Origin: a virus
IMG/VR virus record: IMGVR_UViG_3300036780_000019
Coordinates: 1 to 36,307 of that record
Length of the DNA stretch: 36,307 bases
Direction: 5' to 3' (one strand)
Shown here: positions 6,878 through 14,370 of the stretch, one piece after another
How the letters are laid out: the number at the start of each line of letters is the position of its first letter
Numbering within the stretch: position 1 is the first letter of the stretch
Made by a program: the position numbers and the translations under genes
Notes under the pieces: model-generated
What the model was told of the DNA's origin: nothing
What the model saw: only the letters and a program-made list of their open reading frames with translations
Database searches by the model: none

Positions 6878-8526
6878 GCGCCCTGGACATGACGGATCTG
6901 TTCTGTGGCGCCGGCGGATCCAGTAGTGGCGCGATTCAGATCCCGGGCGTGACCGTTCGGATCGCGGCGAACCATTGGCAGCTGGCCGTCGACACGCATC
7001 AGGAGAACCACCCGGACACCGACCACGACTGCGCCGACATCTCCCAAACCGACCCGCGCCGCTATCCGGCCACGGACATCCTGTGGGCATCGCCGGAATG
7101 CACGAACCACTCACAGGCGCGTGGCAAGCGACGTGCGAGCACCGAGCCGGATCTGTTCGGTGACGTGCTGCCCGATGCTGCAGCGGATCGTTCGCGCGCC
7201 ACGATGTGGGACGTCTGCCGGTTCGTCGAAGCGATGACGCTACGAGGTCACCCGTACAAGGGTTTCGTCGTGGAGAACGTCGTCGACGTCCGCTACTGGA
7301 TGTACTTCGAGCCGTGGAAGATGGCGCTGCGCACCGCTGGCTACTGCCTGCATTTCGTATACCTGAACTCCATGCACGCCCAAGCCGGTGGCTTGCCGGC
7401 GCCGCAGTCACGCGACCGGTTCTACTGCGTTGGGCACCTCAACGCCATCCGCTGCCCCGACCTGAACCGGTGGACTCGCCCGGTCGCTTGGTGCTCGGTG
7501 TGCGACGACGTTGTGACCGCGATGCAGGCGTGGAAGAAGCCCGACGGCCAGTGGGGCCGCTACCGGCAGCAGTACCTCTACCGGTGCCCGAAGGCCGCGT
7601 GCCGAAATGCTGTCGTCGAACCCGCTTGGCTGCCCGCCGCAGCGGCGATCGACTGGACGATGCGCGGCCAACGGATCGGTGACCGCAAGAAGCCACTCGC
7701 AGCCAAAACCATCGCCCGCATCGAAGCAGGCCTGCGCAAGTTCGCGCGACCGATCACCCTCGAAGCGGCTGGCAACACTTACGAGCGGCCAGGATCCGGC
7801 TACATCCGCGCGTGGCCCGTTGACCAGTCACTCACCACGCCGACGACAACGCTGACCAAAGCGGTCGCCGTGCATCCCTTCCTGACGATCCACCGAGGCG
7901 ACACCGGCGACGGCCGGCAGCGCACCGCTGACCTGAAAGACGCGCTCCCGACCGCGACCGCGTCAGGCAACGTGTTCGGCCTGTTGGTGCCAGCTGGTGG
8001 TACTTGGAACGACGACGCGACGTCGACGGACGATGTGCTGCGAACCCGCACCGCACGCGAAGCCGAAGCGTTGCTCGTGCCCGTCGAAGGCCGAGAGGGC
8101 AAGGCCGCGTCGCCTGCGAGCGCCCCGATGCGAACGCAGACCGCACGCAATGAGACGGCCTTCGTGGTGCCGCTGCGCCAAAACAACACCACCCTCACGT
8201 CCGCAGGGCATCAGTCGCTCGTGTCGTGGCAACACATGGTTGTCGACTACAACGGGCCCGCTCGATCACCTGGCGAACCTCTGGGCACGCAGACCACCGT
8301 CGAAGGCGAAGCACTCGCATCGCTGGCCGTCGACGTCGACGACTGCGAGTTCCGGATGCTCGAACCGCACGAGATCCAGGCCGCGATGGCATTTGCCCCC
8401 GAGTACGTGCTGCTCGGCAACCGCCGCGAACGTGTGCGTCTCGCGGGCAACGCCGTCACGCCACCAGCGGCGCGCGATCTGATCGGCACACTTGCTGAGG
8501 CCATCACTGGCGAGTTGGTCGCCTAG
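6874..8526 (+). CDS. C5-cytosine DNA methyltransferase with zinc ribbon and 30-residue repeats
   Basis: The 550-residue enzyme carries motif I DLFCGAGG (residues 8-15), a motif IV cysteine C76 in ASPECTNHS, motif VI ENV (134-136), motif VIII QSRDR (178-182) and motif X GNAVTPPAARD (from 525). It should methylate cytosine at C5 using S-adenosylmethionine, probably to protect phage DNA from restriction. The catalytic Cys is preceded by Glu rather than the usual Pro. C207, C210, C237 and C242 form a probable zinc ribbon. Residues about 352-432 contain three 30-residue repeats ending in VP, inside the target-recognition region. No partner restriction enzyme is next to it. Confidence 0.88.
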   Translation: MSALDMTDLFCGAGGSSSGAIQIPGVTVRIAANHWQLAVDTHQENHPDTDHDCADISQTDPRRYPATDILWASPECTNHSQARGKRRASTEPDLFGDVLPDAAADRSRATMWDVCRFVEAMTLRGHPYKGFVVENVVDVRYWMYFEPWKMALRTAGYCLHFVYLNSMHAQAGGLPAPQSRDRFYCVGHLNAIRCPDLNRWTRPVAWCSVCDDVVTAMQAWKKPDGQWGRYRQQYLYRCPKAACRNAVVEPAWLPAAAAIDWTMRGQRIGDRKKPLAAKTIARIEAGLRKFARPITLEAAGNTYERPGSGYIRAWPVDQSLTTPTTTLTKAVAVHPFLTIHRGDTGDGRQRTADLKDALPTATASGNVFGLLVPAGGTWNDDATSTDDVLRTRTAREAEALLVPVEGREGKAASPASAPMRTQTARNETAFVVPLRQNNTTLTSAGHQSLVSWQHMVVDYNGPARSPGEPLGTQTTVEGEALASLAVDVDDCEFRMLEPHEIQAAMAFAPEYVLLGNRRERVRLAGNAVTPPAARDLIGTLAEAITGELVA

Positions 8527-9353
8527 TGGCGCGCATACGCAGTGTGAAGCCGGAGTTTTGGGTCGACCGGAAACTAGCCCGGGCGACAACGCGTGATGCC
8601 CGGATGCTGTACATCGGCCTGTGGAACCTCGCTGATGAGCATGCGCGGTTGATCGGCGGCAGGCAGTACTTGAAGGGCCAGATCTTCCCGTACGAGCCGG
8701 ACCTCAACGACGACGCTGTTGCGCGTCTGCGCGAGGAGCTCGTGACCGTCGGCGTTGCTGTGAAGTACACGGTCGGCGGCGAGACGTATCTGTTCTTGCC
8801 GATGCTCTCGAAGCATCAGCGACTCGACCCGAGGGTTGCCAGTAAGCACCCCGAACCACCCGCACAGATTTATGCGGACGCCACGCGCATTTCTTCCGAC
8901 GAGTCCGAAGAAATCCAGACGGACCAACCGGAAGACGAGCCCGCAGACGCATCTGCGCAGGTCAGCGCCCCAACGACACTCGATCCGGATTTATCCGCGC
9001 CCGATCCGGATAAATCAGCGCTTCTTTATGTAGCAGGGAGCATGGAGCATGTAGCAGGGAGCATGGTTGGCCGACGCAAGCGCGGCACCACACTCCCAGA
9101 CGACTTCGCAGTAACCGACGGTATGCGAGCTTGGGCCGCTACCGAGATCCCGCTCGTCGATGCCGACTCGCAGACCGCGAAGTTCCGCGACTTCCACACC
9201 GCCAAAGGCTCGACGTTCAAAGACTGGACGGCTGCCTGGCGGACGTGGATGCGCAACGCGCAGAGCTACGCCGAACGCGACGGCCGGCAAGCCGCGCCGC
9301 AAACGAGGCCGCCGGTGTCGACGGACCTTGAGTGGATGCGGGGCGGAGCATGA
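8526..9353 (+). CDS. phage replication initiation / helicase-loading protein
   Basis: This 275-residue protein has the N-terminal winged-helix pattern of phage replication initiators: RIRSVKPEFWVDRKLA, then LYIGLWNLADEHARL, then KGQIFPYEPDL and MLSKHQRLDPRVASKHPEPP (residues 1-115). An acidic low-complexity linker (about 120-175) is followed by a C-terminal TFKDWTAAWRTWMRNA helix typical of DnaD-like or helicase-loader proteins. The GTG start overlaps the methyltransferase TAG by one base. The helicase follows directly, as in many phages. The linker DNA (8981-9070) holds inverted and tandem repeats that may be the origin. Confidence 0.75.
   Translation: MARIRSVKPEFWVDRKLARATTRDARMLYIGLWNLADEHARLIGGRQYLKGQIFPYEPDLNDDAVARLREELVTVGVAVKYTVGGETYLFLPMLSKHQRLDPRVASKHPEPPAQIYADATRISSDESEEIQTDQPEDEPADASAQVSAPTTLDPDLSAPDPDKSALLYVAGSMEHVAGSMVGRRKRGTTLPDDFAVTDGMRAWAATEIPLVDADSQTAKFRDFHTAKGSTFKDWTAAWRTWMRNAQSYAERDGRQAAPQTRPPVSTDLEWMRGGA
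8981..9011 (+). repeat. 10-base direct repeat pair plus inverted repeat
   Basis: The word cgatccggat occurs at 8981-8990 and again at 9002-9011, 21 bases apart. Overlapping it, gatttatccg (8988-8997) and cggataaatc (9007-9016) form a perfect 10-base inverted repeat with a 9-base loop. It lies in the linker-coding part of the replication initiator gene. Confidence 0.7.
9028..9066 (+). repeat. two tandem 18-base repeats with 21-base period
   Basis: The word atgtagcagggagcatgg occurs exactly at 9028-9045 and 9049-9066. In the protein it gives VAGSM twice. The 21-base period is the same as that of the direct repeat just upstream, so the cluster looks like iterons within the initiator gene. Confidence 0.75.
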
Positions 9354-10597
9354 CCGCGGCCGTCGAGGATCTCGAGCCGCCGATCGGGCGGACCCCACCG
9401 CAGGACATCAACGCGGAGCAGGCGGTGCTCGGCGGCATGATGCTGTCCGACCGGGCCCGCGTCGAGGTCCTCGAGATCTTGTCGGCACGGGACTTTTACC
9501 GGCCGGCGCACGAGACGATCTTCGCGGTCATCGCGTCCTTGTCGGCGGAGCGGAAACCTGCGGATGCGGTCACGGTCGCGGCTGAGTTGATGGCCGCTGG
9601 GGAGATCGTGCGGGTCGGCGGGCACCCGTACCTGCACACCCTGATTTCGGCTGTTCCGACGGCGGCGAACGCGACGTACTACGCGGCGATCGTGCGTGAT
9701 CGGGCGATCCTGCGGGCCGTCATCCGGGGTTCTGAGCATGCGGCGCAGATGGCGTACAGCCCCGACGTGGACGCGCATGAGATCGCCGACCGGGCCGCGG
9801 CTGAGATGGCGGCGGTGCGCGATTTCGGGATGCAGCAGGAGGACTCGCAGACGCCGAACGCGGCCGAGTTCATGGCACAGCCGATGACGTACGACTGGCT
9901 CGTGCCTGGTCTGTTGGAGCGTGGTGACCGGCTGATCGTGACCGGCAACGAGGGCCTCGGGAAGTCGATGCTGATCCGGCAGATCGCGGTGTGCGTGTCG
10001 GCCGGGTTGCATCCGTTCGACTTCGAGCCGATCGACCCGCAGCTGGTCCTGATCGTCGACTGCGAGAACGGGTCGAAGCAGGTCAACCGGATGTTGCAGT
10101 CGTTGGAGTGGGCGACGAAACGCTACGACCTGACCCGTGAGGACTGGCTTTTGTGGATCGAAACCCGACCGTCCGGAATCAACTTGCTGGATCCGGCTGA
10201 TCGGCGCTGGTTGCTGCGCAAGGTGGAGCAGCATACGCCCGCGCTGCTGAGCATCGGGCCGGTGTACAAGCTGCACGACGGTGACCCGGACAAGGAAGAG
10301 TTCATCCGCAAGGTGCAGCGGGTCCTCGATGACTGCCGGGCGATGGGTTGCACGTTGCTGATGGAGCACCACGCGGGCCATGGGGACTCATCGAAAGGCC
10401 AGCGACCTGTGCGGCCGTCCGGTTCGTCGTTGTGGCTGCGGTGGCCGGAGTTCGGTTACGGGCTGCGGTTGGCATCCGATGAGCATGCGGAAGCTGAGCG
10501 GCTCGTTGACCTGGTGCCGTGGCGTGGGCCTCGCGAGGAACGGACGTGGCCGAAGCGGCTGCGTGCGGGGTCTCCGTGGCCGTGGGTGGCGGCATGA
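9350..10597 (+). CDS. DnaB-like replicative helicase / RepA-type ATPase
   Basis: The 415-residue protein begins with a DnaB N-terminal domain (residues about 18-160: DINAEQAVLGGMML, DFYRPAHETIF, YLHTLISAVPTAANATYYAAIV). The ATPase domain follows, with Walker A GNEGLGKS at 199-206, Walker B LVLIVDCENG around D237, and a LLMEHHAGHG segment. The ATPase part resembles RepA/AAA_25 enzymes more than classical DnaB, and is shorter. It probably unwinds phage DNA after loading by the upstream initiator. Start is ATG 9350 (ATGA); an upstream frame start at 9332 adds only six residues. Confidence 0.82.
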   Translation: MTAAVEDLEPPIGRTPPQDINAEQAVLGGMMLSDRARVEVLEILSARDFYRPAHETIFAVIASLSAERKPADAVTVAAELMAAGEIVRVGGHPYLHTLISAVPTAANATYYAAIVRDRAILRAVIRGSEHAAQMAYSPDVDAHEIADRAAAEMAAVRDFGMQQEDSQTPNAAEFMAQPMTYDWLVPGLLERGDRLIVTGNEGLGKSMLIRQIAVCVSAGLHPFDFEPIDPQLVLIVDCENGSKQVNRMLQSLEWATKRYDLTREDWLLWIETRPSGINLLDPADRRWLLRKVEQHTPALLSIGPVYKLHDGDPDKEEFIRKVQRVLDDCRAMGCTLLMEHHAGHGDSSKGQRPVRPSGSSLWLRWPEFGYGLRLASDEHAEAERLVDLVPWRGPREERTWPKRLRAGSPWPWVAA

Positions 10598-11043
10598 GCG
10601 ACCTCGACGTGGTTCCGATCAGTTTTCGTGACGCCTGCAAGTTCGTCGTGATGTGGCATCGCCATTTGGGGCCGCCGGTTGGCATGAAGTTCGCGCTCGG
10701 CGTTGCCGACGGCACGATTCTTGTCGGCGTCGCGATTGGCAGTCGTCCGGTCGCCCGGCACTTCGACGATGGCCGCACGATCGAGGTTGTCCGTGCCGCG
10801 ACCGACGGCACGAAGAATGTCGGCTCGATGCTGTACGGCGCCGCATGGCGCGCAGCGAAAGCGCTCGGATATCGGCGGCTGATCACCAATAACCAACTGG
10901 GCGAGTCAGGCGCGAGCTTGCGTGCAGCTGGCTATCGGATCATCGCCGAGCGACCCGCGCGTAAGGGCTGGGACACCCCATCGCGACCGCGCGAAAGCCA
11001 CGGCGCCGATGAGATCCCGCGCACCTTGTGGGAAGCCGTATGA
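10594..11043 (+). CDS. XF1762-family (acetyltransferase-like) protein
   Basis: This 149-residue protein matches the XF1762 family seen in phages: PISFRDACKFVVMWHRH, then KFALGVADGTILVGVAIGSR, then VRAATDGTKNVGSMLYGAAW, then GESGASLRAAGYRI and ERPARKGWDTPSRP. The fold resembles GNAT acetyltransferases, but no substrate is known. It is in an ATGA chain between the helicase and the HNH gene, so it is expressed with replication functions. The ATG at 10594 was chosen over an in-frame upstream start at 10519 inside the helicase gene. Confidence 0.75.
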   Translation: MSDLDVVPISFRDACKFVVMWHRHLGPPVGMKFALGVADGTILVGVAIGSRPVARHFDDGRTIEVVRAATDGTKNVGSMLYGAAWRAAKALGYRRLITNNQLGESGASLRAAGYRIIAERPARKGWDTPSRPRESHGADEIPRTLWEAV

Positions 11044-11522
11044 AGCCGTCGGGGCCGTTGAAGCGGACCACGCCGCTCGAACGGAAGACGCCGCTGCGGC
11101 GCACAAGTTTGCGGGCACGCCGGCCGAAGCCGGTGATTGGCACGTCCGGTCCGGGTACGCCGTCGGCGCAGGTTCGGCTCGTAGCGGTTCGGCGATCAGG
11201 TGGTCGGTGCGAGCGTTGCGGTTGCCCGTTCACGTTCTTCGTCGATGACCGCAGTGGCGAGGCGGTGTTCGACTTCGATGGGCATCACCGCCTGTTGCGG
11301 TCGCAAGGCGGCCCGGATCTGGTCGCGAACTGTGCGGCGCTGTGCCGGACGTGCCATTCGCGTTGCCACGCGTATCCGCTTGAGGCGCGCGCGTTGGGGT
11401 TCATCGTGCCGCCGATGCACGACCCGTACACGTGGGCTGTGATCCTCCACGACGGCAGAACCGTCAGATTCGATGAGTTCGGCGGGTACGACGAATGCTT
11501 CGAGCCGGTCGATGCCGCATGA
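11040..11522 (+). CDS. HNH endonuclease (early region)
   Basis: The 160-residue protein has a basic N-terminus (LKRTTPLERKTPLRRTSLRARR) and an HNH core: C57-x2-C60, DGHHRLLRSQGG with H82/H83, N98 in ANCAALC, and C102-x2-C105-H106 with H110. The cysteines probably bind a structural zinc and the histidines and Asn make the metal catalytic site. It may be a nicking or homing-type enzyme or act in recombination. It is distinct from the second HNH gene beside the terminase. ATGA overlap at the start. Confidence 0.8.
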   Translation: MKPSGPLKRTTPLERKTPLRRTSLRARRPKPVIGTSGPGTPSAQVRLVAVRRSGGRCERCGCPFTFFVDDRSGEAVFDFDGHHRLLRSQGGPDLVANCAALCRTCHSRCHAYPLEARALGFIVPPMHDPYTWAVILHDGRTVRFDEFGGYDECFEPVDAA

Positions 11523-12343
11523 CCGCCGAGACGCTGACGAAGCGCACCGAGTCGGAGATGATCGCGCTGCTGCGCGCACGGCACGCGCCGTCCGGTAGGG
11601 ACAACGGCGAGTGGGCGTTCATGACCGGCGTCCGCAACGAGGCCGGGTTCAAAGCGACCCGCACGATCGATGCACTCGCCCTGTCATTGTGGGAGTCGCG
11701 CGGGCACGAGCTCCACGGCTACGAAGTGAAAGTCAGCCGCTCCGATTGGTTGCGCGAGTTGGCCGATCCGGCGAAAGCGGACGGGTTCATCGCCCGTTGT
11801 GACCGTTGGTGGCTTGTCGCTGCCGAGGGTGTCGCGAAGGCGGCGGAGATGCCGACCGGTTGGGGCCTGTTGGTCGCGCAAGGCGACAAGCTGCGCGCTG
11901 TTGTGCAGGCGCCGAAGCTGCCGCGCACCCCGGAGCAGCGGGTCATCGACCGTTCGTGGCTCGTCTGTCTGCTGCGCGGCGCCGGCGCGGTACCGAAGAG
12001 CCGACCGGAGGACATTGAGGCCGCGCGTGATGCTGGGTTCAATGCGGGTGTCGCCTCACACGAGGGCGCCAATAAGCAGTGGCGCGACATGTACGAGCGT
12101 TGCCGAGATGAACTGACGGCGCTGCGGGACAGTATCCGCGCGTTCGAGCGCGAGGCCGGGTTCACCTTAAGCCAATACGGCGACGTGACCGGGGAACGTG
12201 GCGCACGCGCTGGGCAACTGGTACGCGCCGCGCTCGATGGTGACAGGCAGCTAGCGACCGAGCACTCGCGCCTGCTGCGCATGGCCGAGGAAATGACTCG
12301 GGCGGCTGAGCGGCTCCGCGAAATCGCAGGCGATGCCGCATGA
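11519..12343 (+). CDS. MmcB-like PD-(D/E)XK nuclease with coiled-coil tail
   Basis: The 274-residue protein has an N-terminal nuclease domain with E31 in GEWAFMTG, D51 in RTIDALALSLW, and E69-V-K71 in GYEVKVSRSDWLREL, followed by the RCDRWWLVA strand. These match the MmcB / RecB-like nuclease pattern associated with DNA repair. Residues about 180-274 are helical and charged, likely coiled coil. It lies in the replication-recombination operon with ATGA overlaps on both sides. The role may be processing of damaged or branched DNA; the substrate is unknown. Confidence 0.7.
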   Translation: MTAETLTKRTESEMIALLRARHAPSGRDNGEWAFMTGVRNEAGFKATRTIDALALSLWESRGHELHGYEVKVSRSDWLRELADPAKADGFIARCDRWWLVAAEGVAKAAEMPTGWGLLVAQGDKLRAVVQAPKLPRTPEQRVIDRSWLVCLLRGAGAVPKSRPEDIEAARDAGFNAGVASHEGANKQWRDMYERCRDELTALRDSIRAFEREAGFTLSQYGDVTGERGARAGQLVRAALDGDRQLATEHSRLLRMAEEMTRAAERLREIAGDAA

Positions 12344-12828
12344 GCGTCCTACTTCGCCCGCCAACCTGGACGTCGGGTGCGGCCTGCCTCGACGCAGATG
12401 CCGACTACTGGCACGACGACAGTTCGTGGCCGACCGCTAAAGCAATCTGCGACAGCTGTCCGGTGCTCGCGGAGTGCCGCAGTTGGGGGATGGCCGGTTT
12501 GCCGCTCGGTGTCGTCGAGGGCGTGTACGGCGGTTTGACGCCGGGGGAGTTGACGATGCTCGCCCGCGGCCTCGGGCTGCCTGCGCGCAGGGTCGCGCAG
12601 CACGGGACGCGTTCCCGCTATGTGGCTGGTGCGTGTTTGCCGGACGGGTCGCGGTGTCAGCCGTGCATCGAAGCGCACCGTATCTACGAAGCGGAACGAC
12701 GCCTCAGGCACCGGTTGGGGTTGGTGCTGCCACGTCGTGGACTTGTGTTGACGATGCCGTGCGGTCGCGGCCGTAAGCGTGCGTGGCCCGGTCAGATGTT
12801 GCTGTTCGACCAAAGGAGAACCGCATGA
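12340..12828 (+). CDS. WhiB-family iron-sulfur transcription factor with extra Cys motif
   Basis: The 162-residue protein has the four WhiB cysteines C16, C37, C40 and C46 (C-x20-C-x2-C-x5-C) that bind a 4Fe-4S cluster, and the GVYGG turn at 61-65. The C-terminal half holds a second motif, HGTRSRYVAGAC with C106-x2-C109, then a charged helix, and ends in a basic GRGRKR stretch. WhiB proteins bind the sigma factor region 4 of actinobacterial RNA polymerase. Phage copies can redirect host transcription or interfere with host WhiB2, as known for mycobacteriophage TM4. This strongly supports an actinobacterial host. Confidence 0.85.
   Translation: MSVLLRPPTWTSGAACLDADADYWHDDSSWPTAKAICDSCPVLAECRSWGMAGLPLGVVEGVYGGLTPGELTMLARGLGLPARRVAQHGTRSRYVAGACLPDGSRCQPCIEAHRIYEAERRLRHRLGLVLPRRGLVLTMPCGRGRKRAWPGQMLLFDQRRTA
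12812..12818 (+). promoter_or_regulatory. strong ribosome binding site for the 12825 gene
   Basis: aaaggag lies six bases before ATG 12825. This is stronger than most sites in the operon, where starts depend on overlap with the upstream stop. Confidence 0.6.
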
Positions 12829-13091
12829 ACGTTTACGAGCGTTTCATCGAAGAGGTCGATGCGCTGACGATCCACGCCAATCAGTCGGCCGTCTCCGTCG
12901 TGGCCGAACTGACGCGAGCCGTGAAGCGCGCGCAGCTGGTTGTGGACGGCGATCTGCGGCCAGTCGGCGACTCGGGTGTCGCCAAGATGTGCGTGCGGTG
13001 CGGGGCCGGGATGCCGGACCCTGGGGACGTTTCGCGGGGACTGGTGTGCTCGGCCTGCATCGTCCGTGAAATAACGCGGCCTGCGCCGTGA
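12825..13091 (+). CDS. small zinc-ribbon protein
   Basis: This 88-residue protein has an N-terminal helical part (YERFIEEVDALTIHANQSAV) and a C-terminal CVRCGAGMP / LVCSACI pair, a probable four-cysteine zinc ribbon. Its start has an aaaggag site and an ATGA overlap with the WhiB gene. Function unknown; it could bind DNA or the neighbouring regulator. Confidence 0.6.
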   Translation: MNVYERFIEEVDALTIHANQSAVSVVAELTRAVKRAQLVVDGDLRPVGDSGVAKMCVRCGAGMPDPGDVSRGLVCSACIVREITRPAP

Positions 13092-13699
13092 TCCGCCGTC
13101 TCGCAGCCCTCTGTGCTGTCGCGTTGCTGACGATCTCACTGACACCCGGGACTGCGAAAGGCTCAACAAAGGAGAACAATGACGTTCATTGGGTGGTATT
13201 GCTCGGTCGCCAGCCTGTCGCATCTTCAGTGCGTCGTGTTGACCTGCGAGTGCGCGTGTCACAAAGCGCCTCCCGCGATTGGCGTCGGCCAGCCCTGATC
13301 GTTGCGCCGCCCGCGTCCCCCGTCGCGGCGGCGCAACCCACCATTCCGGCGGTCAGAGCTTCGGGCCCATCGCTGCCGGATGTTCAGGTCCCGGACGTTC
13401 GACGTGGGGAAGCGTCGGCGTCCGGGACCACACCGACACTGAGCGCCCCGCAGGCCTACGCGCTCCGGTTGGTCGGTGTCGCGCAGTTCGCGTGCCTGCG
13501 GCCGTTGTGGGCACGTGAGAGCGGCTGGCGAGCGACTGCGAACAACCCGACCTCGACAGCGTTCGGGATCGCACAGCGGCTTGACGAGACGGCGACCGAT
13601 TGGCGAGTGCAAGTCGACAACGGCGTCGCCTACATAAAAGGCCGTTACGGTTCGGCGTGCGCGGCGGAAAGTCACGAGGTGCGCGATGGCTGGTATTGA
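13088..13699 (+). CDS. secreted transglycosylase-like protein
   Basis: The 203-residue reading starts at a GTG overlapping the upstream stop (GTGA). Residues 1-24 look like a signal peptide (RR, then LAALCAVALLTISL, then a likely cleavage near GTAKG). A Pro/Ala-rich linker leads to a C-terminal lysozyme-like domain: LWARESGWRATANNPTSTAFG with the catalytic Glu at 144, IAQ, and a final YIKGRYGSAC and GWY. This is the SLT/transglycosylase pattern that cuts peptidoglycan glycan strands outside the membrane. It lies far from the usual lysis module, so it may act at infection or in the cell wall of lysogens. Residues about 31-70 lie over a better-looking ORF in another frame and may not be translated as shown. 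Confidence 0.6.
   Translation: MIRRLAALCAVALLTISLTPGTAKGSTKENNDVHWVVLLGRQPVASSVRRVDLRVRVSQSASRDWRRPALIVAPPASPVAAAQPTIPAVRASGPSLPDVQVPDVRRGEASASGTTPTLSAPQAYALRLVGVAQFACLRPLWARESGWRATANNPTSTAFGIAQRLDETATDWRVQVDNGVAYIKGRYGSACAAESHEVRDGWY
13168..13174 (+). promoter_or_regulatory. ribosome binding site for the nested ORF
   Basis: aaaggag stands four bases before ATG 13179, inside the transglycosylase-like gene but in another frame. The site resembles the one before 12825. Confidence 0.55.
13179..13298 (+). CDS. 39-residue Cys-rich protein nested in another frame
   Basis: This ORF starts at ATG 13179 with an aaaggag site and encodes a protein with C8, C18 and a CECACH motif, a type of tiny Cys/His protein common in actinophages. 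By my count about 31 of 39 sense codons end in G or C, against about 24 of 42 for the overlapping long reading, so this frame looks more like the coding one here. Either both are translated, or the long gene has a different start. Function unknown. Confidence 0.5.
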   Translation: MTFIGWYCSVASLSHLQCVVLTCECACHKAPPAIGVGQP

Positions 13700-13982
13700 C
13701 CTTCGGACCAAGGCGCTCGGGTATCTGCGGCGTGGCGACGTCGAAGTGTCCGACGTCCGCACCGTCGCCGACAACGTGTTCGTCACTGCCGTCGTCAAGT
13801 CGCACGTTCCCGGCCGCGCGCACATCGTTGACGGTCACGTCGAGCCGGACGGTAGTGAGACGTGGCGCTGCACCTGCCCGAAGTACCTCGACCCGACGTG
13901 CGCTCACCGGGCAGCAGTTCAACTGGTGACCGGCGGCAAAACCGAAATCCGGCCAGAGCTTGGGGTGAGCAGTAATGGGTGA
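13686..13982 (+). CDS. SWIM zinc-finger protein
   Basis: This 98-residue protein contains C62-T-C64 ... C72-A-H74 (CTCPKYLDPTCAHRAAVQL), the CxC-xn-CxH SWIM zinc finger used for DNA or protein binding. The N-terminal half is a beta-rich segment (VFVTAVVKSHVPGRAHIVDG) that usually precedes SWIM fingers. The start overlaps the upstream gene by 14 bases. It may act in recombination, as SWIM proteins of the Shu/Sws1 type do, but a direct link is only inference. Confidence 0.7.
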   Translation: MAGIDLRTKALGYLRRGDVEVSDVRTVADNVFVTAVVKSHVPGRAHIVDGHVEPDGSETWRCTCPKYLDPTCAHRAAVQLVTGGKTEIRPELGVSSNG

Positions 13983-14370
13983 AGACAAAAAGGACTCGAC
14001 TACGACAGAGAACTTGGGCCGGGCGCCGCTTCTCGGGCACAGCGTCGAATGGTTCTTCGATGACTACTCATGCCGACCGACGGTGAAGTGCGACAGCGGC
14101 AGGTCGGCATGGTGCCACGAGTATTGCGTGCGCCCGGAGTGCGAAGAGGGCTGCGTTGCACCTGACCAACACGAGCAGAAGGTTAGCGACGAGTGCGGCA
14201 TTCTTCCGTGGGTCAACGAGGACGCGATTGAGGCTTACGACGGCCCGCACGATGCGAAGCCGATTGATGGGCCGATCGAGCTGGTTTGGGACGGCGACGG
14301 CTACCTGTGGCATTACGTCGGCCAGGTTTCCGGCGCCCCGTCTTCTGTCGTCGAGCAGGTAGCGCTGTGA
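13975..14370 (+). CDS. Cys-rich acidic protein, unknown function
   Basis: The 131-residue protein has about eight cysteines, most within residues 33-75 (YSCRPTVKC, AWCHEYCVRPECEEGC), suggesting metal binding, and an acidic C-terminal half with ELVWDGDGYLWHYVG. It overlaps its neighbours by 8 and 4 bases. No family is recognised. Confidence 0.6.
   Translation: MGEDKKDSTTTENLGRAPLLGHSVEWFFDDYSCRPTVKCDSGRSAWCHEYCVRPECEEGCVAPDQHEQKVSDECGILPWVNEDAIEAYDGPHDAKPIDGPIELVWDGDGYLWHYVGQVSGAPSSVVEQVAL

Noticed and set aside
9266-10381. 371-residue minus-strand ORF
   Set aside because: Shadow of the helicase gene; Arg/His-rich low-complexity translation.
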